Notes: generated by a model from the sequence alone, not told the origin. Shown: positions 52,445 through 61,071, numbered from the stretch's first letter. The stretch is DNA of 64,000 bases from Nocardioides kongjuensis (GCF_013409625.1 NZ_JACCBF010000001.1:4219001-4283000), one strand, 5' to 3'. Numbers and translations are program-made.

Positions 52445-53944
52445 TCAGGACACGCGGACCAGCAGCTCGTGCAGTCCGCTGGCGCCGTCGGGGAAGGGCT
52501 CGGCACGGGCGGCGGTCTGCGGCTCGCCGTTCCCCGCGACCGCGCGGACCGCGATCCGGTGCGCGCCGGGCGCGGCGGACCAGCGGTGGAACCACTGGCG
52601 CCAGTAGTCGTCGCCGCCGTCCGGGCCCAGCTGCGCGTCGATCCACGGCCCGCCGTCGACGCGGACCTGGACCCCGGCGATCCCGCCGCGCTCCTGCGCC
52701 CACGCGACACCGCCGACCACGACGTCCCCGGCGTCGAGCTCGGCCAGCGCCCTGGGGGTGTCGATCCGTGCGCTGATCTTGATGGGCGCCTCGGTCGCCC
52801 AGCCGCGCTTCGTCCAGTAGGCCTGGTGGTCGTCGTAGGTCGTCAGGGTGAGGCGGCGCAGCCACTTGGTCGCGCTGATGAACCCGTACAGGCCGGGGAT
52901 CACCAGCCGCGCCGGGAACCCGTGCTCGCGCGGCAGCGGCCTGCCGTTCATGCCGACCGCGACCAGCGCGTCGCGGCCGTCGGTGGCGAGCGCGAGCGGC
53001 GTGCTGATCGTCATCCCGGCGAAGTCCGTCGACAGGATCTGGTCGGCCTTCGTCGAGCCGATGCCGGCCAGGTCGAGCACGTCGGTCAGCCGTACGCCGA
53101 GCCAGCGCGCGCCGCCGACGTAGGGTCCGCCGACGCTGTTGGAGACACAGGTCAGCGTGATGTCGCGCTCGACCATCGGCATCGCGAGCAGCTCGTCGAA
53201 GCCGAGGGTGACCTTCCGGTCCACGTCGCCGTCGATGGTCAGGGTCCAGTCGTCGGCGCCGATGACGGGGACGTCGAGCCGGGTGTCGACCCGGTAGAAG
53301 TCGGCCGTCGGGGTGCGGAACCGGGTGATGCCGGGGACCTGGTCGTCGAGGCCGCGCGGGAGGGGCGGCGCCGGGTCGGCCGGGCTGGGCAGGGTGACGT
53401 CCTCGGGCCGGGCCCGCAGGCCCGCCACCAGGCGCCCGGCCACGCCGCCCACCGCCGCCATCGCCGCGAGCGCGGTCAGGGTGAGCAGGACCGTGCGGCG
53501 GCCGTCGTCGCTCGTGGCCGCGCGGGTGTGGGTCCGGACCAGCAACCGCAGCGCGGCCGGGGCGGCGAGCGCCGCGACGAGGGACGGGAGCAGGTCGAGC
53601 GGCTCCGCCTCCGGGCGGGTGAGCACCGCGCCCGCCGCGATGCCGACGAGCACGACCAGCAGCCCCGCCCCGAGCCCGAGCCGGCGGCGGGCCAGCAGGC
53701 CGGCGACCGCCGCCAGCACCAGCACCCCGGCGAGCACCGACCCGACGAGGATCGTCTTGTCGGCGCTCCCGAAGCTCCGGATCGCCCACTCCTTCACGGG
53801 CGTGGGCGTCCGGTCGATGACGGCCGAGCCCACCGCCAGCACCGGTGAGGCGGCCGGGTCGGTCAGGGCGGCCGCGAGGTGGGCGAGCCCGATGCCGACG
53901 AGGGTCGCCAGGACGCCGTACCCGGCCCAGATGAGCTTTCGCAT
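52445..53944 (-). CDS. Membrane-anchored sulfite-oxidase-like molybdopterin oxidoreductase
   Basis: 499 aa. The first ~175 residues contain four to five membrane helices. The sulfite-oxidase molybdopterin fold follows (IPGITRFRTPTADFYRVDT, then LTCVSNSVGG with the molybdenum-ligand Cys 266, RLVIPGLYGFISATKWL), and a C-terminal dimerisation Ig-like domain (WAQERGGIAGVQVRVDGGPW). Active site faces outside. It may repair or oxidise sulfur compounds at the envelope. A SigK-like promoter ends 6 bases before its ATG. Confidence 0.88.
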   Translation of the reverse strand: MRKLIWAGYGVLATLVGIGLAHLAAALTDPAASPVLAVGSAVIDRTPTPVKEWAIRSFGSADKTILVGSVLAGVLVLAAVAGLLARRRLGLGAGLLVVLVGIAAGAVLTRPEAEPLDLLPSLVAALAAPAALRLLVRTHTRAATSDDGRRTVLLTLTALAAMAAVGGVAGRLVAGLRARPEDVTLPSPADPAPPLPRGLDDQVPGITRFRTPTADFYRVDTRLDVPVIGADDWTLTIDGDVDRKVTLGFDELLAMPMVERDITLTCVSNSVGGPYVGGARWLGVRLTDVLDLAGIGSTKADQILSTDFAGMTISTPLALATDGRDALVAVGMNGRPLPREHGFPARLVIPGLYGFISATKWLRRLTLTTYDDHQAYWTKRGWATEAPIKISARIDTPRALAELDAGDVVVGGVAWAQERGGIAGVQVRVDGGPWIDAQLGPDGGDDYWRQWFHRWSAAPGAHRIAVRAVAGNGEPQTAARAEPFPDGASGLHELLVRVS

Positions 53945-53950
53945 GGAGGG

Positions 53951-53979
53951 GGTTCGTCGCGGACCCCCTGCAGGGATGG
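53951..53979 (-). promoter_or_regulatory. SigK-type promoter, probably leaderless, of the sulfite-oxidase-like gene
   Basis: On the reverse strand CCATCC (53979-53974), 17 bases, then CGAACC (53956-53951), followed by 6 bases and the ATG at 53944. Spacing matches the SigK consensus; the -10 differs at the last two bases. The transcript would start at or very near the start codon. Confidence 0.65.
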
Positions 53980-53980
53980 G

Positions 53981-54940
53981 TCAGACGGGCGTGGCGATGT
54001 GCACGAGCGCGTCGCCCGCGTTGACGATCGGCGCGCGGGTCAGCCCGATCACGATGCCGTCGCGGTCGGCGTGGACCAGGCGGACCCGGCGGCCGAAGGT
54101 GTCGGAGAGCCCGCCGAGGCGCTGCCCGGTCTCGACGCGCTCGCCGAGCTTGACCTCGAGGTGCAGGATGCCGGTGCCGCGGGCCCGGACCCAGGCGCTG
54201 GAGCGGGACTCGGCCGGTGCGGGGTGGTCGGCCCAGGCGGGGTCGGGCTCGATCATGTCGAGCGAGGCGAGCACGCGTCGTACGCCCGCGACGCCCACGG
54301 CGATCGGCTCGGCCTGGAAGCGCATCGCCTCGCCGGCCTCGTAGAGCAGCACCCGCGCGCCGCGGTCGCGGGCGGCCTGGCGCAGCGAGCCGTCGCGGAG
54401 GCGGGCGTGCAGCATGACCGGGGCGCCGAAGGTGTCGGCGAGCTCGCGGGTGCGCGGGTCGTCGAGGTCGGCGCGGATCTGGGGGAGGTTGCTGCGGCGG
54501 TCGGCGGCGGTGTGCAGGTCGATGCCGACGTCGCACTTGCTGACGACCTCGGTCATGAACAGGTGCGCGATCCGGCTGGCCAGCGAGCCGCGGGCGGACC
54601 CGGGGAACGAGCGGTTGAGGTCGCGGCGGTCGGGCAGGTAGCGGTCGCCGGTCATGAACCCGAACACGTTGACGACGGGTACGGCGACCAGGGTCCCGCG
54701 CAGCGTCTTGGGCGACAGGCTCGCCACGATCTGCTGGACCACCTCGACGCCCATCACCTCGTCGCCGTGGATGGCGGCGTTGACCCAGACCGTGGGCCCG
54801 GGCTCGCGGCCGTGGACCACGCGCACCGGCAGGCTGATGTCGCCGCCGGTCACCAGCCGGGTGATCGGGAGCTCGACCTCCTTGGCCGAGCCCGCCCGGA
54901 CGCGCACGCTGCCGATGGCGAACGACTCCCGCAGTGCCAT
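53981..54940 (-). CDS. Succinylglutamate desuccinylase/aspartoacylase family protein
   Basis: 319 aa zinc carboxypeptidase-like amidohydrolase. Metal ligands are in NAAIHGDEVMG (His, Glu) and DLHTAAD (His), with RDLNRSFPG for substrate binding. Members next to rimK and zinc-protease-like genes form a widespread module of unknown substrate. The ATG shares its A with the preceding stop (TGATG). Confidence 0.85.
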   Translation of the reverse strand: MALRESFAIGSVRVRAGSAKEVELPITRLVTGGDISLPVRVVHGREPGPTVWVNAAIHGDEVMGVEVVQQIVASLSPKTLRGTLVAVPVVNVFGFMTGDRYLPDRRDLNRSFPGSARGSLASRIAHLFMTEVVSKCDVGIDLHTAADRRSNLPQIRADLDDPRTRELADTFGAPVMLHARLRDGSLRQAARDRGARVLLYEAGEAMRFQAEPIAVGVAGVRRVLASLDMIEPDPAWADHPAPAESRSSAWVRARGTGILHLEVKLGERVETGQRLGGLSDTFGRRVRLVHADRDGIVIGLTRAPIVNAGDALVHIATPV

Positions 54941-55437
54941 CAGGAGGTGACCTCGGAGCGTCCGCGGTTCTTGCGCCGCACCCTGCGCGGCGGGCGGCCG
55001 CCGAGGTAGGAGCGGCCGGAGTCGACGAGGAAGCCCTGCCGCAGCGCCTCGCGGCCGACCAGCATCCGGAAGCCCATCTCGTCGCGCCGGGTGAGCGTCA
55101 CCTCGGTGGTGATGGTGCGCCCGAGCAGCTCGAGCTCGGTGAGGACCACGATGCGCTGCTGCGTGTGGCCCGTCGAGCTGCGGATCGTCCGCCGGTCGTG
55201 GACCGGGCACTCGACGTAGACCGCGTCCTCGGCCGAACGCTGCCACGGGTGGATCGAGAACCGGACCCAGGCGACGCCGTCGCGCTCGAACTCGTGGAGG
55301 TCGAAGGCGTGCAGCGCCGACGTGCGGGCACCGGTGTCGAGCTTGGCCTTGACGGGGCCGACTCCCAGTGCGGGCAGGCGCACCCACTCGCGCCATCCGG
55401 CGACCACCGGAGGACTGGTTGAATGGGCGGCGTCCAC
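54940..55437 (-). CDS. ATP-dependent zinc protease/RimK-associated aspartyl-protease-like protein
   Basis: 165 aa. It has AGWREWVRLPALGVGPVKAKLDTGARTSALHA, the DTGA catalytic-type motif of a retropepsin-like fold, and RMLVGREALRQGFLVD. The family is annotated as ATP-dependent zinc protease but looks like a single-domain aspartic protease. GTG at 55437 chosen as start; a TTG at 55449 would add 4 residues. Basic C-terminal tail (RRVRRKNRGR). It is divergent from rimK by only 23 bases. Confidence 0.75.
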   Translation of the reverse strand: MDAAHSTSPPVVAGWREWVRLPALGVGPVKAKLDTGARTSALHAFDLHEFERDGVAWVRFSIHPWQRSAEDAVYVECPVHDRRTIRSSTGHTQQRIVVLTELELLGRTITTEVTLTRRDEMGFRMLVGREALRQGFLVDSGRSYLGGRPPRRVRRKNRGRSEVTS

Positions 55438-55460
55438 AAGCCAATCCAATCAGGTCGGGT

Positions 55461-56654
55461 ATGAAGCTCGCGATCCTCTCCCGCGCCCCGCGCTCCTACA
55501 GCACCCAGCGCCTGCGCACCGCCGCCCTCGACCGGGGGCACCAGGTGAAGGTGCTCAACACGCTCCGCTTCGCCATCGACCTGTCGGGCGACGAGCCCGA
55601 CCTGCAGTTCCGGGGCAAGCAGCTCTCGGACTACGACGCGGTGCTGCCCCGGATCGGCAACTCGATCACCTACTTCGGCACCGCCGTCGTGCGCCAGTTC
55701 GAGCAGATGGACGTCTACACGCCCAACACCGCCAACGGGATCGCCAACTCGCGCGACAAGCTGCGCGCCACCCAGATCCTGTCGCGCCACAACATCGGCA
55801 TGCCCGCGACGACCTTCGTCCGCGACCGCGCCGACGTGATCCCCGCCATCGAGCGGGTCGGCGGCGCGCCGGTCGTGATCAAGCTGCTCGAGGGCACCCA
55901 GGGCATCGGCGTCATCCTCGCGCCGAGCATCAAGGTCGCCGAGGCGATCATCGAGACCTTGCAGAGCACCAAGCAGCAGGTCCTCATCCAGCGCTTCGTC
56001 AAGGAGTCGAGGGGCCGCGACGTGCGCGCCCTGGTCGTCGGCGACCGCGTCGTCGCGGCGATGCGCCGCGTCGCGCAGGGCGACGAGTTCCGCTCCAACG
56101 TGCACCGTGGCGGCACCGTGGAGCGGGTCGACCTGGACCCGGCGTACGAGCAGGTCGCCGTGCGCGCCGCCCAGATCATGGGCCTCAAGGTCGCCGGTGT
56201 CGACATGCTCGAGGCCAAGTCCGGCCCGCTCGTCATGGAGGTCAACTCCTCCCCGGGCCTGGAGGGCATCGAGACCGCCACCAAGCTCGACGTGGCCGGC
56301 GCGATCATCGACTACATCGACAACCAGGTCGCCTTCCCGCAGATCGACGTGCGCGAGCGGCTGTCCGTCTCGACCGGGTACGGCGTCGCCGAGCTCGTCG
56401 TCCACGGCGACGCCGACCTCGTCGGCAAGTCGATCGGCGACTCGGGCCTGCGCGACCGCGACATCACCGTCCTCACGCTCCACCGCGGCACCCTGGTGAT
56501 CCCCAACCCCTTCCCGCACCACGTGCTGGAGGCCGAGGACCGGCTGCTGTGCTTCGGCAAGCTGGAGGAGATGCGCTCGATGATCCCCGCGCGACCCAAG
56601 CGCCGTGCCCGGGTCAAGAAGCTGCCGAAGACGCCCATCCATCCCGAGGCGTAG
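55461..56654 (+). CDS. rimK: RimK family ATP-grasp ligase with C-terminal TrkA-C-like domain
   Basis: 397 aa. Residues 1 to about 290 form RimK: NGIANSRDKLRATQILSRHNIGMP, VIKLLEGTQGIGVIL, LIQRFVKES.GRDVRALVVG and MEVNSSPGLEG (metal-binding Glu/Asn). It links glutamate to a protein C-terminus or another glutamate using ATP. The last ~90 residues (ADLVGKSIGDSGLRDRDITVLTLHRG, DRLLCFGKLEEMRSM) look like a TrkA-C ligand-binding domain and a basic tail. The divergent peptidase-like genes may reverse the modification. Confidence 0.85.
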   Translation: MKLAILSRAPRSYSTQRLRTAALDRGHQVKVLNTLRFAIDLSGDEPDLQFRGKQLSDYDAVLPRIGNSITYFGTAVVRQFEQMDVYTPNTANGIANSRDKLRATQILSRHNIGMPATTFVRDRADVIPAIERVGGAPVVIKLLEGTQGIGVILAPSIKVAEAIIETLQSTKQQVLIQRFVKESRGRDVRALVVGDRVVAAMRRVAQGDEFRSNVHRGGTVERVDLDPAYEQVAVRAAQIMGLKVAGVDMLEAKSGPLVMEVNSSPGLEGIETATKLDVAGAIIDYIDNQVAFPQIDVRERLSVSTGYGVAELVVHGDADLVGKSIGDSGLRDRDITVLTLHRGTLVIPNPFPHHVLEAEDRLLCFGKLEEMRSMIPARPKRRARVKKLPKTPIHPEA

Positions 56655-56760
56655 CGAGCCGCCGCACGAGTCCCCGGCCGGCGTGACCGGTGGAGCTGGT
56701 CGTGAGCCCGGCATGCGGGCCCCGGCCAGCCGGTGGGTGCGACGCGGCAGGATGGCCCGC

Positions 56761-57522
56761 ATGACTGACGCACCCGCCGAGCTGGTCCACCTCGACGTCG
56801 CCGACGGCATCGCGACGATCACCCTCGACTCGCCGCACAACCGCAACGCGCTCTCGCGGCAGCTGGTCACCGAGCTGGTCGGCCACCTCGCGACGGCGGA
56901 CGCGGCGGACGACGTACGCGTGGTGGTGCTGAGGTCGTCGGGCCGGGTGTTCTGCTCGGGCGCCGACCTCTCGGAGGCCTCGACGGTCCCGATGCAGGAG
57001 GGGGCGCGGGCGATCGTGGCCCTGCAGCGCCAGATCGTGGCCTCGGCGAAGCCGGTCGTGACCGTCGTCGAGGGCGCCGCCCGCGCCGGCGGCATCGGCA
57101 TCGTGGCCGCCTCCGACGTCGTGGTCGTCGCCGACGACGCCACCTTCGCGCTGACCGAGGTCAAGCTCGGCCTGACCCCCGCGGTCATCTCGCTCACCGT
57201 CTTCCCGCGGCTCACCCCGCGCGGCCTGGCCTGGACCGCCCTCGGCGGCGAGGTCTTCAGCGGGGCCGAGGCGGCGTCGTACGGGCTCGCGACCTTCGCC
57301 GTCCCCGCCGCCGATCTCCGGGCGAGGGTCGACGACGTGGTCGGCAAGCTCGCGACCGGTGCCGCCCAGGGCCTGCGTGAGACCAAGAGGCTGCTCGCCG
57401 CCGACCTCCTCGAGCGGATCGACACCCACGGCGAGGAGCTGGTCGAGCTGAGCGCCCGCCTGTTCGGCTCCGACGAGGCGCGCGAGGCGATGACCGCCTT
57501 CCTCACCCGCAAGAAGGGCTGA
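56761..57522 (+). CDS. Enoyl-CoA hydratase/isomerase family protein
   Basis: 253 aa crotonase fold with the oxyanion segments SGRVFCSGADLSE and GAARAGGIGIVAASD, and FALTEVKLGLTPAVIS, which keeps one catalytic Glu. The other crotonase Glu (in GGGCEL of the archetype) is a Gly here, as in some LiuC/AtuE-like hydratases, so this may serve the carboxylase pathway at 13-23 kb, although it is 33 kb away. ATG at 56752 is an alternative start. Confidence 0.8.
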   Translation: MTDAPAELVHLDVADGIATITLDSPHNRNALSRQLVTELVGHLATADAADDVRVVVLRSSGRVFCSGADLSEASTVPMQEGARAIVALQRQIVASAKPVVTVVEGAARAGGIGIVAASDVVVVADDATFALTEVKLGLTPAVISLTVFPRLTPRGLAWTALGGEVFSGAEAASYGLATFAVPAADLRARVDDVVGKLATGAAQGLRETKRLLAADLLERIDTHGEELVELSARLFGSDEAREAMTAFLTRKKG

Positions 57523-57587
57523 TCCGCCTCCGCGAAGGTGTTTGCGTCGGACCGATCCGGAGCATGGGCCCTGGTGGAGGTGGAGCG

Positions 57588-58172
57588 GTGCGCACGATGA
57601 CGAGCAGGTTCGCGGTGGGAGTGGCGGCGCTGGCAGCGGTTGCCCTGCCGGGAGGTACGCCGGCCGGCGCGGCGACAGCGACCGACGAGGCCTGCCTGAT
57701 GCAGGCGACCACCGGCCGGGTGCAGTGCTACCCGAGCGCCGACGCGCTGCTGGAGGCGGTGACCGGCGAGCCTGCCGAGGGGTTCAGCACCGCCGACCTC
57801 GCGGCGCCGGCCACGGTGGCGGCCATCGAGGCCGGGCTGGCGGACTCCCGGAGCGAAGGCCTGCGCGCGCCCGGCGCACCCCTGGCAGCAGCGGTCGTGA
57901 CCGCGATCTTCTACGACGGCACCTACGCCACCGGCGCCGCACTGGTCATGGAGGCGCCCGCCGGCTGCGACGACGACCCGGGCGTCGAGTGGGCCTGGCC
58001 GACGCTCACCCCCGAGTGGCGCAACCGGATCCGCTCGGGTGTCGGCTACGCCCGCTGCGACTTCAAGGTCTGGAACCACGCCTGGTACGCCGGCGCGGCC
58101 TACGGCTTCGTGTCGAGCGCCGGGTACCTCGGGGCGCTCGACCGCGCGGCCAGCTCGGTGCGGATGCGCTAG
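57588..58172 (+). CDS. Secreted protein of unknown function
   Basis: 194 aa from the GTG at 57588, which follows GGAGGTGGAG; ATG at 57597 is the alternative. The signal peptide ends near residue 29 (PAGAATA). Four cysteines (EACLMQ, VQCYPS, AGCDDD, ARCDFK) may form two disulfides. A C-terminal Trp/Tyr-rich part (KVWNHAWYAGAAYGF) is notable. I do not recognise the family. Confidence 0.6.
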   Translation: MRTMTSRFAVGVAALAAVALPGGTPAGAATATDEACLMQATTGRVQCYPSADALLEAVTGEPAEGFSTADLAAPATVAAIEAGLADSRSEGLRAPGAPLAAAVVTAIFYDGTYATGAALVMEAPAGCDDDPGVEWAWPTLTPEWRNRIRSGVGYARCDFKVWNHAWYAGAAYGFVSSAGYLGALDRAASSVRMR

Positions 58173-58807
58173 GAGGCGCCCTGGCCGGGGCTCGGTTCCT
58201 CGCTCTCGCCGGTGGGGACGTCGACGAGCTGCGTCCGGCGGAAATCCAAGGAGGACGCCGTCGCAGGATCGGTGCATGTCGGGGTGTCGGGACCGAGCTC
58301 AGCGGTCGCGGTCGACCCGTCGGGGAAGTCGACGCGCGCAACGGGGTTCGCCTCCCCGCACCAGTTGCGCCACGACGACTGCACCATGGCGCGCTGCCCG
58401 ACACCGAGCAGGACCGGTGTGACGGTGGCGGGCACGGTGGTGCTGGTCGCGGACGCACCGGTGCCGACGGTGATCCGCACTCCCTGGCCGAGGGCGCACG
58501 GGCGGGCCGCCGGGCCGTCGAGCACCAGCAGGAGCTCGTCGGGACCGACCCCGACCGACCGGATGGTCACCGTGCCGCACGCCGGGGACGCCGCCGGGCC
58601 GGGGGCGTGGTCGTGACCGCCCCGGAGCACGACCCCTGCGACGCCGATCCCGGCGACGACGCAGGCCGCGGCGGCGACGACGGCCAGCCGCCGCTGCCGG
58701 TGCCGGCGCTGGCCGGCCGCCACCCGCTCGACCATGTCGGGCACGTGGGGGACCGGGACGTCGCCGTCGTGGACGAAGGCGCGCAGCTGCCGCTCGAGGT
58801 CACTCAT
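58169..58807 (-). CDS. Membrane protein, likely partner of the adjacent sigma factor
   Basis: 212 aa with a short cytoplasmic N-terminus (SDLERQLRAFV), one transmembrane helix (about residues 40-60) and an extracytoplasmic domain with four cysteines (PACGTV, RPCALG, NWCGEA, PTCTDP) resembling DUF4232. Its ATG overlaps the end of the sigma gene by 8 bases. Topology and linkage suggest an anti-sigma factor, but no zinc-binding HxxxCxxC motif is present. Confidence 0.65.
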   Translation of the reverse strand: MSDLERQLRAFVHDGDVPVPHVPDMVERVAAGQRRHRQRRLAVVAAAACVVAGIGVAGVVLRGGHDHAPGPAASPACGTVTIRSVGVGPDELLLVLDGPAARPCALGQGVRITVGTGASATSTTVPATVTPVLLGVGQRAMVQSSWRNWCGEANPVARVDFPDGSTATAELGPDTPTCTDPATASSLDFRRTQLVDVPTGESEEPSPGQGAS

Positions 58808-59309
58808 CGCCCGACCTCCCCACGACGTCCCCGTCGGTCAGCTCCACGCCCATCAACCGGCGCAGGCTCGCCATGCCGCGGCTGGCCTGGCTCTTGACCG
58901 TGCCGGGCCGGCAGGCCAGGACCTCGGCGATCTCCTTCTCGGAGCAGTCCTCGTAGTAGCGCAGCACGAGGACCGCGCGCTGCCGCGGCGGGAGCTGCTG
59001 GAGGGCGGCCCACACCTCGGACTCCCAGTCGGGTCCGGTCTCCTTCGCCGCCCGGTCCTCGGGCTCGGCGCGCAGCTGCTCGCGCCGGTCGCGCTTGCTG
59101 CGGGTCCACCACAGGCGGGTCATGGTGCGGCGGGCGTACGCGTCCTGGTGCTCGACGTCGCGGACGTGCCGCCAGCGCCGACCGAGCCGCAGGAAGGTCT
59201 CCTGGGTGAGGTCGGCGGCGGTGTGCGGGTCGCCTCCGGTCAGGAGCATGCCGTAGCGCAGGAGGCCGTGCTGCTTCGCCGCCACGAATGCGGCGAACTC
59301 GGCGTCCAC
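58800..59309 (-). CDS. SigE family ECF RNA polymerase sigma factor
   Basis: 169 aa. Region 2: DAEFAAFVAAKQHGLLRYGMLLTGGDPHTAADLTQETFLRLGRRW and DAYARRTMTRLWWTRSKR. Region 4: LPPRQRAVLVLRYYEDCSEKEIAEVLACRPGTVKSQASRGMASLRRLM. The GTG at 59309 was chosen because GGAGGGGGTGAG precedes it and homologues begin there. It is cotranscribed with the membrane protein downstream, which probably controls it. Confidence 0.88.
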   Translation of the reverse strand: MDAEFAAFVAAKQHGLLRYGMLLTGGDPHTAADLTQETFLRLGRRWRHVRDVEHQDAYARRTMTRLWWTRSKRDRREQLRAEPEDRAAKETGPDWESEVWAALQQLPPRQRAVLVLRYYEDCSEKEIAEVLACRPGTVKSQASRGMASLRRLMGVELTDGDVVGRSGDE

Positions 59310-59433
59310 GCGCCGCTCACCCCCTCCCGAGACTCCCGAGACCACGTCGTCACGACTACCCCAAGGCCGTTCGTGGGTCCGAGGGTTGCATCTGTCGCCG
59401 GAATCGGGGCGGCGCCCCGGCGTGTCGTTCCTC

Positions 59434-59447
59434 TAGAACATGTTCTA
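59434..59447. promoter_or_regulatory. KstR-type operator TAGAACATGTTCTA
   Basis: A perfect 14-bp palindrome that fits the KstR consensus TNNAACNNGTTNNA exactly. It lies 21 bases before the LLM oxidoreductase GTG and would overlap its -35 region, so binding would repress it. Confidence 0.65.
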
Positions 59448-59456
59448 CCCGTCGCC

Positions 59457-59462
59457 TAGGGT
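59457..59462 (+). promoter_or_regulatory. -10 element of a leaderless promoter for the LLM oxidoreductase
   Basis: TAGGGT is 6 bases before the GTG start at 59469 and 17 bases after TAGAAC at 59434, which can serve as a weak -35. No ribosome-binding site is present, consistent with leaderless translation. Confidence 0.5.
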
Positions 59463-59468
59463 GCACGC

Positions 59469-60368
59469 GTGGACTTCGCGATGGTGACCGCCTACCACCC
59501 GATCGACCAGCTGGTGCCGCTGGCGCGCGCCGCCGAGGAGGCCGGGTTCTCCGCCTTCAGCCTCGCCGACCACGTGGTCGACCTGGAGACGCTCGCCACG
59601 CCCTACCCCTACACGCGCGACGGCGACCGACGCTGGAAGCCCGACGTCGACTGGCCGGACCCGTGGGTGACGATCGGCGCGCTCTCGCAGGTGACGACCG
59701 GGCTGCAGTTCTTCACCTCGATCTACGTCGCGGCGATGCGCAACCCGTTCGTGGTCGCCAAGGCCGTCGGTACGGCGGCCGCCCTGTCCGGTGGCCGGGT
59801 CGCCCTGGGGGTCGGGGTCGGCTGGTGCCGCGAGGAGTTCGAGCTGCTCGAGGAGGACTTCGCGACCCGCGGGCGTCGTACCGACGAGGGACTGGACCTG
59901 ATGCGCGAGCTGTGGTCGCCGGGCTGGACCGAGTTCGCCGGCGAGTTCTACAGCTGCGAGCGGCTCGTGATGCTGCCCAGGCCGCCGGCCCCGATCCCGG
60001 TCTGGGTCGGCGGTCTGTCCGACGTCGCCCTGCGCCGCGCGGCGCGCAACGACGGCTGGATCGGCGACATGGCCACCGTCGACGAGGCGATCGAGATCGC
60101 CGGGCGGCTGCAGGCGCTGCGGCGCGAGGAGGGCAAGGACCCGGACGCGCCGTTCGCCGTCGTACCGGCGCTGACGGACGCCTTCGCTCCCGAGGACTTC
60201 GCCCGCGCCGCCCGGGGCGGCGTGACGATGTGCATGACGATGCCGTGGATGTACTACTACCCGCCGGACGCCACCCTCGAGCAGCGTCTCGACGGCATCG
60301 CCCGGTACGGCGCCGAGGTCATCGCGCCGACGAGAGCCCTGCTCTCGCAGCCGGTGGAGACGCGCTAG
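59469..60368 (+). CDS. LLM class F420-dependent oxidoreductase
   Basis: 299 aa luciferase-like TIM barrel, with FSLADHVVDLETL near the N-terminus, GRVALGVGVGWCREEFE and PIPVWVGGLSDVALRRAARNDGWIGD. The family mostly uses coenzyme F420. A KstR-type operator in front of it suggests a link to steroid or related lipid catabolism, as for Rv3520c in M. tuberculosis. Converges with the tetR gene downstream (4-base overlap of the ends). Confidence 0.85.
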   Translation: MDFAMVTAYHPIDQLVPLARAAEEAGFSAFSLADHVVDLETLATPYPYTRDGDRRWKPDVDWPDPWVTIGALSQVTTGLQFFTSIYVAAMRNPFVVAKAVGTAAALSGGRVALGVGVGWCREEFELLEEDFATRGRRTDEGLDLMRELWSPGWTEFAGEFYSCERLVMLPRPPAPIPVWVGGLSDVALRRAARNDGWIGDMATVDEAIEIAGRLQALRREEGKDPDAPFAVVPALTDAFAPEDFARAARGGVTMCMTMPWMYYYPPDATLEQRLDGIARYGAEVIAPTRALLSQPVETR

Positions 60369-60988
60369 CCCTCGAGGTAGGAGGTCAGCATCGACACGAT
60401 CACGCGGTGGGCGCGCTCGATGTCGATGTGCGTGCCGAGCAGCCGCTCGTTGCGCAGGCTGCGCAGCATCGCGGGCAGCACCTCCGACATGGCGGCCCGC
60501 CGCTCCTCGTCGAGGCCCTCGACCCCGTCGAAGAAGCGGTTGAACGCCAGGATCGAGAGCTCGTCGAGGTGCCGGATCGACGCCGCCGTGCGCGGATGGG
60601 TCTCCGCGAGCAGCTCGAGCGGTCGCGGCAGCGCCCAGCGCATGGTCTCGATCGTGACGGCGTACGGCGACTCCAGCACCGCGCTGTAGAGCTGGGCGAC
60701 CTCGGCCACACGGCCGGCGAGCGTCGTGCTCTGCGGCCTGCTCCACAGCTCTGCGCCGTGCTCGGCGACCTGGTCGGCGACCGCCGACCAGAAACCGTCG
60801 GAGTCGCCGAAGAGGTTCTGCACCGAGCCCCAGCTGAGGCCGGCCTCCTTCGCGACCATGTTGATCGACACCGTCTCCGGGCGGCCGGTCCCGAGCATCT
60901 CGACCGCGGTGGACAACAGCTTCTCGCGCGCGGCCACGCCGCGGCGGTTGGGTTTGCGGGACATCGTCGCCCCAGTGGTCATGCTCAT
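60365..60988 (-). CDS. TetR family transcriptional regulator
   Basis: 207 aa. HTH region SINMVAKEAGLSWGSVQNLFGDSDGFWSAV (about residues 41-70) and a helical ligand domain. The ATG at 60988 follows AAGGGGGGAAC. It is not KstR by sequence as far as I can judge. Target genes unknown; it could control the convergent LLM gene or the divergent helD. Confidence 0.83.
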   Translation of the reverse strand: MSMTTGATMSRKPNRRGVAAREKLLSTAVEMLGTGRPETVSINMVAKEAGLSWGSVQNLFGDSDGFWSAVADQVAEHGAELWSRPQSTTLAGRVAEVAQLYSAVLESPYAVTIETMRWALPRPLELLAETHPRTAASIRHLDELSILAFNRFFDGVEGLDEERRAAMSEVLPAMLRSLRNERLLGTHIDIERAHRVIVSMLTSYLEG

Positions 60989-61071
60989 CGTGTTCCCCCC
61001 TTGGACACGCGATGCTTCGGGCCGTTCACCTCCACGGTACTGCCTTTGGTGGGAGTTCGCTGTCCCGTCCG

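Noticed and set aside
59310..59433. Autoregulatory GCAACC-type ECF promoter for the SigE-family gene on the reverse strand
   Set aside because: GCAACC occurs but no CGTC-like -10 is found at 16-18 bases.
59434..59447. LexA (SOS) box
   Set aside because: The actinobacterial LexA box has TCGAAC/GTTCGA ends with a wider centre; this site has TAGAAC/GTTCTA and the KstR spacing.
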